Made by a program: the position numbers and the translations under genes. Below are positions 27,821-36,015 of a stretch of 64,000 nt of DNA, piece after piece; within the stretch, counting starts at the first letter, position 1, and the number at the start of each line of letters is the position of its first letter. Origin of the DNA: Neoalteromonas facilis (GTDB taxonomy: Bacteria > Pseudomonadota > Gammaproteobacteria > Enterobacterales > Alteromonadaceae); NCBI RefSeq assembly GCF_002807665.1, contig NZ_PEAY01000001.1, positions 496,001 to 560,000 on the forward strand. Reading direction: 5' to 3'. The notes beneath the pieces were generated by a model. The model ran no database searches and was not told where the DNA came from. It saw nothing but the letters and a program-made list of their open reading frames with translations.

Positions 27821-29470
27821 ATGGAAATCATAAATTACTCCAAAAAACGCTTTTTAGTGGTCGAAGACCAGCGTCCCTTTCTTATGATGCTTAGGGGCTT
27901 GCTTAATACGCTGGGTGCCCAAAGCGTTGCTGTTGCACAAAATGCAGAGAGTGCACTTGGCTTATGTCGTAAGGAGAAATTTGATTTTGTGGTTACGGAT
28001 ATCCATTTAGGCCAAGACAAGAAAAATGGTTATGAATTAATAGAGGAGCTACGGGCGCGCAAATGGCTTAAGCCCACCTCTGTAATGTTAGTAATAAGTT
28101 CAGACAGCACACGACATCGTGTATTGGGTACTATTGAAAAAGAACCTGATGACTATCTAATTAAACCATTTTCACAAGTCCAATTAAAAACTCGCCTGAA
28201 CCGCGCATTTCACAAGCGAATGGAGTTAGCTCCCGTATACAAGCTTGTAGAGAAAGACGAAATTAATGAAGCCGTTGACTGTTGTCAGACGCTTCTGAAG
28301 GGTAAATTAAACTATCGCAATAACTGCCTGAAGCTATTAGCAAATCTTTATTTACGTGCTGAAAACTATGACGCTGCGGTATCATTATCATCGAGCGTAA
28401 ATGAAAACCGACCGGTTAAATGGGCACAAGTTGCCCTTGCGAGAGGGTATATTGGTCAAGGCAATCCCTCCCCTGTCTTTGACATCGCGAATCAGCTGTT
28501 AAGTGTTAATCGCTTCTATGTTGAGTCGTACGATCTTCGCGCACAAGCGCATATGTTAGAAGGTTCCCACGAGGAAGCGTTAGAGGACATCAAGCAAGCT
28601 ATTGCCATTGCGCCCTTGTCCATTCAACGTCAATTATTAGCAGCCCAAATTGGACGCGTGAATACAGATCTAGAGTTCGCCAAAGAGTGTTGTCACACCA
28701 TTTGGCAGATCAGTAAACGTTCAATGCACAAAGATGTCATGCACTTCAGCAATTACGTAAGAAGCTTGTTAGATATTGCCGAACAAGCCGACGAAAAGAA
28801 GGTGCAAAATCGCTATCAACAAGAGGCGTTACTTACCCTGCAACGCAGTAAACGTGACGAAGTATTCAGTCGACCTGATGAACAGTTCGACTATGCGTTG
28901 TTCGAAACGATTGTGAATTCACGCATCAGCGCTATTGATGGTAAAATACTCCAAGCGAAACAATTAATGGAAGAAGCACAAATTAACATTGAGCAAAACT
29001 TCCCAGACTTCCCGCTAAAACTGGCGCCCGATAGCATTAAAGTGATGACCGATATCGGTGATTTTGAGGAAGCTGAAAAATTAACTAAGCTACTAACCTC
29101 TAATGAAGAATTCATCGATCCCAACGTACAATACTTACTCGACAAACAAGCCGATAGTCAGGAACGGAAAGATGCATACAAAGTGCACAATAAAAACGGT
29201 ATTGATGCATACCGTGAAGGGCGCTATGAAACCGCAGCAGATAGCTTTCGTTCTGCTCAAGAATTAGCCCCAGTCAATGTTGGTGTCGCACTCAATCTTC
29301 TGCAAAGTTTAGTGAAGTTGCTCGACATGCAACGCAAACCAGATGCCAAATTGGTAAAAGAGCTCAAGGACGTCTATAAATTAGTAAATAGCATTCCATT
29401 ACGTGACATGCACCAACAAAAACTAGATGCGCTAACATCTGAACTGACCCCCTATATTAAAAGTGAGTAA
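27821..29470 (+). CDS. response regulator with receiver and TPR-like repeats
   Basis: A receiver domain (about 8-130) is joined to a long helical-repeat region (about 140-545). The start at 27821 (MEIINYSKKRFLVVED) is favoured over 27770 because homologues begin just before the receiver, though no clear ribosome site is seen for either. The receiver keeps the acidic pair (VVED), the phospho-acceptor D60 (VVTDIHLG), the serine (VISSDS) and the lysine (LIKPF). The rest is TPR-like, with a clear unit at the end, HNKNGIDAYREGRYETAADSF. There is no DNA-binding or enzymatic output, as in Vibrio VieB. A second copy lies at 48173. A small lipoprotein follows at once. Confidence 0.85.
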   Translation: MEIINYSKKRFLVVEDQRPFLMMLRGLLNTLGAQSVAVAQNAESALGLCRKEKFDFVVTDIHLGQDKKNGYELIEELRARKWLKPTSVMLVISSDSTRHRVLGTIEKEPDDYLIKPFSQVQLKTRLNRAFHKRMELAPVYKLVEKDEINEAVDCCQTLLKGKLNYRNNCLKLLANLYLRAENYDAAVSLSSSVNENRPVKWAQVALARGYIGQGNPSPVFDIANQLLSVNRFYVESYDLRAQAHMLEGSHEEALEDIKQAIAIAPLSIQRQLLAAQIGRVNTDLEFAKECCHTIWQISKRSMHKDVMHFSNYVRSLLDIAEQADEKKVQNRYQQEALLTLQRSKRDEVFSRPDEQFDYALFETIVNSRISAIDGKILQAKQLMEEAQINIEQNFPDFPLKLAPDSIKVMTDIGDFEEAEKLTKLLTSNEEFIDPNVQYLLDKQADSQERKDAYKVHNKNGIDAYREGRYETAADSFRSAQELAPVNVGVALNLLQSLVKLLDMQRKPDAKLVKELKDVYKLVNSIPLRDMHQQKLDALTSELTPYIKSE

Positions 29471-29474
29471 ATCC

Positions 29475-29753
29475 ATGCGAATTGTTATGACAGCTATCAG
29501 TGTTGCTTTTGTCTCGTCATTATCTGGCTGCGCCTCAAAGGATATTTGCGAAGATATACTCGAAGTCCAGCGTCAAGAAGCGGTTTGTCAGGATCTAGCT
29601 AAAACAATGCGAGATAATAAACATCCGCAACAAGCCTTAACCGCTAGAAAACGTTACGAAACCGAATGTACTGACCTGCGGTACTACAGGGATGGTTATG
29701 ACACCATTTGCAAAGGTGACCAAAAACCCATTGGTGCTCGCAAGGAAAACTAA
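29475..29753 (+). CDS. small Cys-containing lipoprotein, unknown function
   Basis: A 92-residue predicted lipoprotein starting at the ATG at 29475; the GTG at 29463 would overlap the previous gene by eight bases and adds nothing. The signal runs MRIVMTAISVAFVSSL and ends in the lipobox LSGC (cysteine at about residue 19). The mature part has four more cysteines (DICEDIL, AVCQDL, ECTDL, TICKGD), which could form two disulfides. It starts four bases after the receiver-TPR stop and is probably cotranscribed with it. It overlaps the converging EamA gene by four bases. Confidence 0.72.
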   Translation: MRIVMTAISVAFVSSLSGCASKDICEDILEVQRQEAVCQDLAKTMRDNKHPQQALTARKRYETECTDLRYYRDGYDTICKGDQKPIGARKEN

Positions 29754-30685
29754 TTCGCGCTGCGCTTTCGCCCCAAAGAAGCCAACATACTGCCTAAGAC
29801 TACACAACAAGCGCCGATGTACGCGACAGTATCAAGTTCACTACTGACGAATACAGAAGGCCAAACGTCAATGGCTATTTCAGAGGAGATGAGTGTAAAC
29901 AGTGGCGCGATCGCGATTACTGCACTCACCTTCGATGCTTCCCATATTCCCATTGCGTAAGTAAATGCACCGTAGGCAATTAACGTATTCGCACAGCAAA
30001 ATACCAATGACCACAGCTGTACAGTGTCCATCTCAAAAATGGACATCGGCGTAGTAAAAGGCAATAACATCGTGCCGCCCAACATGTAGATAAAAAACGT
30101 GAGCTGACGTGCGGTTATTGATGATAGTAATGGCTTTTGCAACAACGCGTAAGCCGCCCAGCATACTGCAGCAATAATAATTAGAAATAGCCCATAAGGG
30201 CTTTCATGAGTTGAAGACAATATTTGTGGCAAACGCTGATTAAAGAATAAAACTAATCCGAGTAACAGAACAACAGCGCCGGTAACTTGCTGACGGGTGA
30301 AGACTTCTTTGTAAAAAAACACGCCTCCGAGCATTAACATAAAGGGCGCTATTTGCATCAGGACTTGTGCCGATTCCGGATTTAGAAACAATAGCCCTTG
30401 AACATTTGTCACATAATTCAATACGAGCAGTACAGTTGCCGCGCTAAGTAATACCCAACCATTGCGGCTCAAACTGTGTCTAGTTGGCATTTGTCTGCGT
30501 AACAGAAGCATGCCAAACACCACTAAACCTGCACTGTAAAAGCGATAGGCCGTAATAGTTGCACTGTCCATTACCATTAGACAGAGCTTCAAAAATACAG
30601 GCAATATGCCCCACAAAACGGCTGTAATAAATGCTAGAAAGAAACCTAAACCGGGTCGATATACTTGCTGTTGTACCGCGCTCAA
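29750..30685 (-). CDS. EamA/DMT-family transporter
   Basis: A drug/metabolite-transporter-family membrane protein of 311 residues with about ten hydrophobic helices in two EamA halves (about 15-150 and 165-300). EamA exporters move amino acids or metabolites out of the cell; the substrate is not readable. The start is TTG, five bases after the stop of the upstream DUF6279 lipoprotein, so translation probably depends on reinitiation there. It ends by overlapping the small lipoprotein on the other strand by four bases. Confidence 0.82.
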   Translation of the reverse strand: MSAVQQQVYRPGLGFFLAFITAVLWGILPVFLKLCLMVMDSATITAYRFYSAGLVVFGMLLLRRQMPTRHSLSRNGWVLLSAATVLLVLNYVTNVQGLLFLNPESAQVLMQIAPFMLMLGGVFFYKEVFTRQQVTGAVVLLLGLVLFFNQRLPQILSSTHESPYGLFLIIIAAVCWAAYALLQKPLLSSITARQLTFFIYMLGGTMLLPFTTPMSIFEMDTVQLWSLVFCCANTLIAYGAFTYAMGIWEASKVSAVIAIAPLFTLISSEIAIDVWPSVFVSSELDTVAYIGACCVVLGSMLASLGRKRSAN

Positions 30686-30690
30686 TGACG

Positions 30691-31527
30691 TTAGCTCATC
30701 AAATCCTCAAGATCGGCAATAATAGCGCTAATTTCTTCTTCAAGCTTACGTTTTTGTTTATTCGTTAATGTACTATGAATTTCAGAAATCATAGTTGTGT
30801 ATAAGAGACGATTGTGCGCCTGTGTTTCTTTGTGCTTTTCGCTCCGATACACATCTGGATTTAACATTAACTCTGTTAATTGGCTAACAAAATCAGGGTT
30901 TTCGCGTCGCATAGTAAACAATACCCTTGCGCGCTGTTGAACATCGCGTCGGTAGGCTATCCATTCATCAACCGTTGATTCAAACAATGGAACATATAAC
31001 TCAATAATTTGCTTTTGTTCATTGGTCAACTTACCGATCATCTCTTCAACGTCTTCATATAAGTCGTCGCGGCGGCGCTCCAAACGCTCCTCATCATCCA
31101 TGTCTGCACGATTTTCTTCCCGTTCTTGGTTCTCTTTTTCTAACGCGGCAAACAAATACACCACTTGATCATCAGACAATGAAACCGCCATCTGTGCCAA
31201 TTCTGGCGCCAACTTTGAACGTAATCTTTCCCAGTGTTGCTGTGCGAGTTCTATTTGTTGATTAACTTGCTCCGGCGTCAATCCCTCCGACATCGCGCTG
31301 GACTTTACCTGATTGAGATGATCGATGTAGCGCTTGAGTTCGTGATCACGATGCCATGACAACCATTGATTTAGCTTTTCGTCAAAGATTGATTCTTGTT
31401 GTTTTGATAGCTCAACATAATCATCTACATACCAATACACCAACCAATCCAGATTGTTATAAGCGAATTTTGAAGAACAACCACTGATAAAAAGAATAAC
31501 AGCACTGATAACCAACCACTGACGCAT
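30691..31527 (-). CDS. DUF6279-type lipoprotein
   Basis: A 278-residue predicted lipoprotein with signal MRQWLVISAVILFISGC (cysteine 17) and strong AGGAG before the ATG. The start of the mature part, SSKFAYNNLDWLVYWYVDDYVEL, is the hallmark of the DUF6279 family. The rest is highly charged and helical, with many Glu/Arg runs (DDEERLERRRDDLYED, about 143-158), and probably forms an extended periplasmic coiled coil. Function unknown. The EamA transporter follows after five bases, so the two form an operon. Confidence 0.8.
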   Translation of the reverse strand: MRQWLVISAVILFISGCSSKFAYNNLDWLVYWYVDDYVELSKQQESIFDEKLNQWLSWHRDHELKRYIDHLNQVKSSAMSEGLTPEQVNQQIELAQQHWERLRSKLAPELAQMAVSLSDDQVVYLFAALEKENQEREENRADMDDEERLERRRDDLYEDVEEMIGKLTNEQKQIIELYVPLFESTVDEWIAYRRDVQQRARVLFTMRRENPDFVSQLTELMLNPDVYRSEKHKETQAHNRLLYTTMISEIHSTLTNKQKRKLEEEISAIIADLEDLMS

Positions 31528-31713
31528 ATAAAAACTCCTTGTTTATCGTACCTGTAACCGTTGAATATAATGTGCAATGTACGACTGTCAGTTTACAAAA
31601 ATATAAAATCAAACTGCGCAGCTTTGTGTAAGCGAATGTGACTTGCCAATTCAAATTTGCTTGCGTAGCTTATACGCTTGTTACGACAAACAATTAGTAA
31701 AAGGATTCCTTTT

Positions 31714-32712
31714 GTGACAAAAAAAGTTGCTGTTTTGACCTCAGGTGGCGATGCGCCTGGCATGAATGCCTGTATACGTGCTGTAGTGTTAGCCTGTGAA
31801 CAGTTAGGTTTTGAAGCCATTGGTTACTTACACGGTTACAACGGTTTACTTAAACAGCAATATAAACCGCTAGCTGCGCAAGACATGCACAACCTGATTC
31901 AACGCGGTGGTACTGTTTTGCACAGTGCTCGATGTCTTGAATTTAAAACCGACGCAGCTGGAGAACTCGCTGCCAAAAACCTTTCTGATGCGGGCGTAGA
32001 CGCATTAGTGGTTATTGGCGGTGATGGTTCATTCAGAGGTGCTCATCATTTAAGTCAGTTTTGGACAGGACAAGTCATTGGATTACCTGGGACCATTGAT
32101 AACGATATATACGGTACAGATGCCACAATCGGTTATTACACGGCGATTGAGACAGCAGTTAGTTCTATCGACAAAGTCAGAGACACAGCGGATGCTTTCG
32201 AACGTATATTTTTAGTTGAAGTAATGGGGCGTCATTCCGGTTTTATTGCGTTAAATGCAGCCTTAGCATCAGCTTCAGATCATGTGATCGTACCGGAGCT
32301 TTTTGAAACAGAAGAAAAAGCGCTTCAGGCCATGATCGATGAATTGGATTACCGTCGCGAGACGCATGGCAGCATCAGTTATATTGTTGTCGTAGCCGAA
32401 AATGTTTGGCCAGGCGGGATCGCAAATTTAGTAGCGACACTCGAAAAACGTACCGGTAGCGATGTCAGGCCGGTGATCCTAGGTCACGTTCAACGTGGTG
32501 GCTCTCCCGTTCCACAAGACCGGATCCTCGCAAGTAAGCTTGGAGCTCACGCAGTCTATGCCATTAAAAATGGTGAAACAGGCGTAATGATTGGGGAAGT
32601 TGATGGCTCACCGGTCTCAGTTCCCTTACCGCATACATGGGAGAACAGTAAGCCATTGGAAGGTTTCTGCGTTGATACTATGCGAACTCTGGTCAACGCG
32701 ACGACAGATTAG
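31714..32712 (+). CDS. pfkA: 6-phosphofructokinase, ATP-type
   Basis: PFK phosphorylates fructose-6-phosphate in glycolysis. I place the start at the GTG at 31714 (MTKKVAVLTSGGDAPGMNA), with AGGA about nine bases upstream; the upstream ATG-frame codons at 31678 do not match the family. Motifs: GGDGSFRGA (the ATP-type GGDGS, whereas PPi enzymes have GGDD), PGTIDNDI with catalytic aspartate, EVMGRHSGF and GHVQRGGSP. The 332-residue length is close to the short bacterial PfkA. It is a single gene converging on the LytTR regulator with a nine-base gap. Confidence 0.93.
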   Translation: MTKKVAVLTSGGDAPGMNACIRAVVLACEQLGFEAIGYLHGYNGLLKQQYKPLAAQDMHNLIQRGGTVLHSARCLEFKTDAAGELAAKNLSDAGVDALVVIGGDGSFRGAHHLSQFWTGQVIGLPGTIDNDIYGTDATIGYYTAIETAVSSIDKVRDTADAFERIFLVEVMGRHSGFIALNAALASASDHVIVPELFETEEKALQAMIDELDYRRETHGSISYIVVVAENVWPGGIANLVATLEKRTGSDVRPVILGHVQRGGSPVPQDRILASKLGAHAVYAIKNGETGVMIGEVDGSPVSVPLPHTWENSKPLEGFCVDTMRTLVNATTD

Positions 32713-32720
32713 CGAAGCTG

Positions 32721-33548
32721 CTATAAATCCATAGCAGCTTTTACCCTATCCCTGTGACTACGACTCACCTTGAGCTCTGTATCATTGTGTAGAATAAGGT
32801 GATACTCGCCGCTTACATGGCTGACTAACTTTTTCACAAAGTTGATATTGACGATGGCAGATCGGTGCACGCGAATAAACATTTTAGGGTTTAGCGATTG
32901 CTCTAATTCCTTCATCGTTTTGCGCATTATATGCATTCCATCTCGCGCATGAACACACATGTAATCGCCGGCTGCGTCTACCCATTGAATATCAGATACA
33001 GGCACTCGCGTGACTTCAGAACCATCCTTAATCGACATAATATCTGGGTACGGTGAACTCTCAACAGGCTCGCCCGTTGCCAGTTTTCTCAAGATTTCTT
33101 CACAATCATCACCGGTTAGGTCGGCGACTAAACTGACAAGCTTATCAGTGTTTTGTTGACTTTCCTGATGGGTCAAAGCGTTTCGTACTTTGCTCAGTGC
33201 TTTTTCAAGGCGAACATCATCTATCGGCTTAAGCACATAATCTAATGCATGAATATCGAAGGCCTTAATGGCATAACTATCGTATGCGGTGACAAACACA
33301 ATCAGTGGCATTGGCTGACGTAAATCGCGAAGCTTCTGAATTACTTGAAAGCCATTGAGTTCTGGCATTTGAATATCCAAGAATACCAAATCAGGGCGTT
33401 TTTGTGGTATCTGAGTAACAGCGTCTAAACCATTACTGCATTCACCCACTATTTCCACGTCATCGTGAGCTTGCAGCCTTAATTTAAGGCCTTGACGCGC
33501 CAAAGGCTCGTCATCCACAACCATCACCTGCAATGTTTTATTCGTCAT
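32721..33548 (-). CDS. LytTR-family response regulator
   Basis: A 275-residue response regulator with an N-terminal receiver (about 6-120) and a C-terminal LytTR DNA-binding domain (about 170-272). The phospho-acceptor is D58 in VFLDIQMPELNG, the acidic pair is VDDE, and the lysine is in YVLKPID. The LytTR part includes VSDIQWVDAAGDYMCVH and FIRVHRSAIVN. AGGAAG precedes the ATG, and it overlaps the kinase gene by 11 bases, so both are made from one transcript. The target genes and signal are unknown. Confidence 0.92.
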   Translation of the reverse strand: MTNKTLQVMVVDDEPLARQGLKLRLQAHDDVEIVGECSNGLDAVTQIPQKRPDLVFLDIQMPELNGFQVIQKLRDLRQPMPLIVFVTAYDSYAIKAFDIHALDYVLKPIDDVRLEKALSKVRNALTHQESQQNTDKLVSLVADLTGDDCEEILRKLATGEPVESSPYPDIMSIKDGSEVTRVPVSDIQWVDAAGDYMCVHARDGMHIMRKTMKELEQSLNPKMFIRVHRSAIVNINFVKKLVSHVSGEYHLILHNDTELKVSRSHRDRVKAAMDL

Positions 33549-34632
33549 TCTCGGCTTCCTTTACCTCGTAGGGAATGCGGATACTCACGCGCAACCCCTT
33601 TGGTTGATTATTAGCAATTACAAAAGAAAAATTCTTCCCGTAAAGCGAATGCAATCTTTCACGTATATTCGGTAAACCTACGCCATTTTCGCGGGTAAGC
33701 TTACCGTCTTTTATTTCTGCACCAGGTCCATTATCTGAAACATCGATAAGTAGATCACTACCAAACACGCGCGCATGTATACGAATTGTGCCATCACTAC
33801 TCATTTTAGAAATCGCATATTTGATTGCGTTTTCGATTAATGGTTGAAGTATCATACTCGGCACCAACGCTCGCTCACAACGTGGCTCAATTTCCCATTC
33901 GACAGTCAACCGATCATCGAACCTGACCTTTTCAATGTCCAAATATAACCGCAATGCTTGTATCTCTTGTGACAATGGCACGCGCTTAATCGGATCATTA
34001 TCCAGCGAATAACGTAAAAAGTTACTCAATCTAGTGACCATAGTTTCAGCAGTTTTATTCTCTTTCATTAAAATTAATGTTGAGATAGCGTTTAATGTGT
34101 TGAATAAAAAGTGTGGATTTAGCTGATAACGCAGCATACGAATATGAGCTTGATGAGCCATGGTTGTAGCTTTTAGTGCTAACTGTTTTTCCTTTTGTAG
34201 CATCTGGAAGTTTTTAATACCAAAATATAAACCGCCCCAACACACAATCATCATCAATGAGTTAATGGTATTGGTTGTATACATATACCATTCATCAGGA
34301 CGATATCCGTGCTTGTATATTTCCCAATAGTTGATGTTCTTAACGACGGCCCATATGAGTGCTACTAAATAACTCGACAACGACACTGTGGTTAACATTT
34401 TCACTACAGACTGCTGACGAGCCCAACGGAATATGTAGCGAAGAGGAATGGTGAAAAGCCAACCTGCATAGGCATTCAGAATTATGATGAAAACCCAAAT
34501 CGGTCGCATATCATGCAAAAACGAACCGATGTAATACACCAGTGCAAACCCTGCCCAACCAGCAGAGTGCAGTGCCCAGAATAGACGTTCGTTATTATCG
34601 AATACTTTTTGCCAACGACTCACATCATTCAC
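33538..34632 (-). CDS. LytS-type membrane sensor histidine kinase
   Basis: A 364-residue kinase of the His_kinase (PF06580) type, partner of the LytTR regulator. The first 140 residues hold about four membrane helices and no recognised extracellular sensor domain. The phospho-acceptor region is RYQLNPHFLFNTLNAIS with H174, and the ATPase part has the N box PLIENAIKYA and the DNGPG G1 box, then GVGLPNIRERL. The start is GTG at 34632; the ribosome site is weak. Such pairs often sense membrane or cell-wall state (family knowledge); no target is clear here. Confidence 0.88.
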   Translation of the reverse strand: MNDVSRWQKVFDNNERLFWALHSAGWAGFALVYYIGSFLHDMRPIWVFIIILNAYAGWLFTIPLRYIFRWARQQSVVKMLTTVSLSSYLVALIWAVVKNINYWEIYKHGYRPDEWYMYTTNTINSLMMIVCWGGLYFGIKNFQMLQKEKQLALKATTMAHQAHIRMLRYQLNPHFLFNTLNAISTLILMKENKTAETMVTRLSNFLRYSLDNDPIKRVPLSQEIQALRLYLDIEKVRFDDRLTVEWEIEPRCERALVPSMILQPLIENAIKYAISKMSSDGTIRIHARVFGSDLLIDVSDNGPGAEIKDGKLTRENGVGLPNIRERLHSLYGKNFSFVIANNQPKGLRVSIRIPYEVKEAENDE

Positions 34633-34746
34633 TTTTAGAAGTCTTTGATTCGATTATAAAAGGAAAAAGTGTTAATGAAGATGCGCTGGTCGTATCAACG
34701 CACCTTCTTATCGCAGATCCCTAGAATTTAAAGGAAGAAATACACA

Positions 34747-35208
34747 TCAGTAACTGATATTCATGCGTTTTAACCAGTGAACCCACCACCAGGCAGGACC
34801 CACCAATAAAAAGCGTAAATCTTCAAAGAATGAAGGTTTCTTGCCCTCAACCTTATGGCCTACAAACTGTAATATCCACATCACCACAAACAGGCTGACA
34901 CAGAAATAAAACACACTGATATCATAAAACACTAACAATCTAATGCAGCCGAAAGCCGCCAGCGTTAACAATGTCATTGCAGCGCCAATGGGGCCTGATA
35001 ATTTGAAGTAGTAATACAAAACCGGTATTGCTGCTATATGCGCAAAATTTACATTAAAGTAGGCGATAAAATCTGGAACCGGAATCGACCACAATAGGCC
35101 AACGGTGACTAAATAGATTGCCGGGACCGCAATTGCATGGATCATAATATTGGTTTTGTTTTGATGACTCTCGCCATACTTTTGTAGCAATGCCTCAATT
35201 TGACGCAT
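34747..35208 (-). CDS. Mpo1-like (DUF962) membrane protein
   Basis: A 153-residue integral-membrane protein of the DUF962/YGL010w group. The yeast relative Mpo1 is an Fe-dependent dioxygenase of 2-hydroxy fatty acids. Expected histidines are present: H15 in YGESHQN, H24 in IMIHAIAVP, and H118 in QFVGHKVEGKKPSF, followed by the conserved FFEDLRFLLVGPAWW. About four hydrophobic helices. A strong GGAGG precedes the ATG. It lies 17 bases after the PilZ gene on the same strand. The substrate in bacteria is uncertain. Confidence 0.8.
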   Translation of the reverse strand: MRQIEALLQKYGESHQNKTNIMIHAIAVPAIYLVTVGLLWSIPVPDFIAYFNVNFAHIAAIPVLYYYFKLSGPIGAAMTLLTLAAFGCIRLLVFYDISVFYFCVSLFVVMWILQFVGHKVEGKKPSFFEDLRFLLVGPAWWWVHWLKRMNISY

Positions 35209-35225
35209 ACTAACCTCCGTCGGTT

Positions 35226-35921
35226 TTATACTGTTATTATGTGACGTTTTAATAATACATCGACATCATTTGTCGTCGATTCAAATTGTATTCCCAAAAA
35301 TAAATAGCCATCGTCGGAACGACTATTTCGAATGTCACCTTTTAAAATCAGCGTTTTTTCACTGAGATCAACACACAAAGTGACTTCCTGACCAGCCTCA
35401 ATACATTCTGCCGGACGGTCTTCAAACAACGATTGTGCCACTGCAACACGACAACCGCTTTGCGATACATCAACGATCAAGCTGCTGAGGACATTTTTAT
35501 CATCACCTAAACTGAGCTCCGCAGCAATGCCAGGTGCAGCCCGCCTTTCTGAGCGTAAACCGATACTTTGTAACGAACGAGGAAACGTCGTAAAAAACAA
35601 TTGACCCGGTTGTGATTGGACATGATTTATTTTGGCTTTAAACGCAATAACCTGACCACTAGAACCTTCCAGCACATAGCGAATAATCACGGTATTTTCA
35701 GGATACAAAACATCCTTCATCACGCCATATTTTTTGATATTGGGAAATTGAAATATCAGACAACGGGGATAGTCCATCCCCACATAAACCGTTTTTACAC
35801 GCTTGGGACTCGTAGGCGTAGAAACTTGAAGGTCAACAAGAGCACCGGGCTGAAGTGCTCGCAAGCTAGCCAGATCGTCTGCCGAAATTTGAGGTGCCTT
35901 CACGCTTTTATTTTTTGTCAC
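35226..35921 (-). CDS. PilZ-domain c-di-GMP-binding protein (YcgR-like)
   Basis: A 231-residue cytoplasmic protein with a YcgR-like N-terminal beta domain (about 20-115) and a PilZ domain (about 120-225). The c-di-GMP motif is intact: RSERR (R-x-x-x-R, near residue 128) and DVSQSGCR (D-x-S-x-x-G, near residue 155). It should bind cyclic-di-GMP and act on motility or another surface process, the usual YcgR role. The start is GTG at 35921. No flagellar gene is nearby. It is upstream of the Mpo1-like gene with 17 bases between, so the two are probably cotranscribed. Confidence 0.85.
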   Translation of the reverse strand: MTKNKSVKAPQISADDLASLRALQPGALVDLQVSTPTSPKRVKTVYVGMDYPRCLIFQFPNIKKYGVMKDVLYPENTVIIRYVLEGSSGQVIAFKAKINHVQSQPGQLFFTTFPRSLQSIGLRSERRAAPGIAAELSLGDDKNVLSSLIVDVSQSGCRVAVAQSLFEDRPAECIEAGQEVTLCVDLSEKTLILKGDIRNSRSDDGYLFLGIQFESTTNDVDVLLKRHIITV

Positions 35922-35968
35922 GGCAAATTATTGGTAATCTTAAAGTTAAAATCATAATCGGCCTTTTC

Positions 35969-35991
35969 CAACAAAGCAATGCGCTTTGTTG
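35969..35991. repeat. perfect inverted repeat in the PilZ/M61 divergent spacer
   Basis: CAACAAAGC (35969-35977), five bases, then GCTTTGTTG (35983-35991) form a perfect 9-base inverted repeat. It lies 24 bases before the M61 start and 48 bases before the PilZ start, which point away from each other. It could be an operator, or a hairpin in the M61 mRNA leader near its ribosome site. Confidence 0.45.
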
Positions 35992-36015
35992 CAGCGTCAC
36001 TATTCACAGAGAGTC

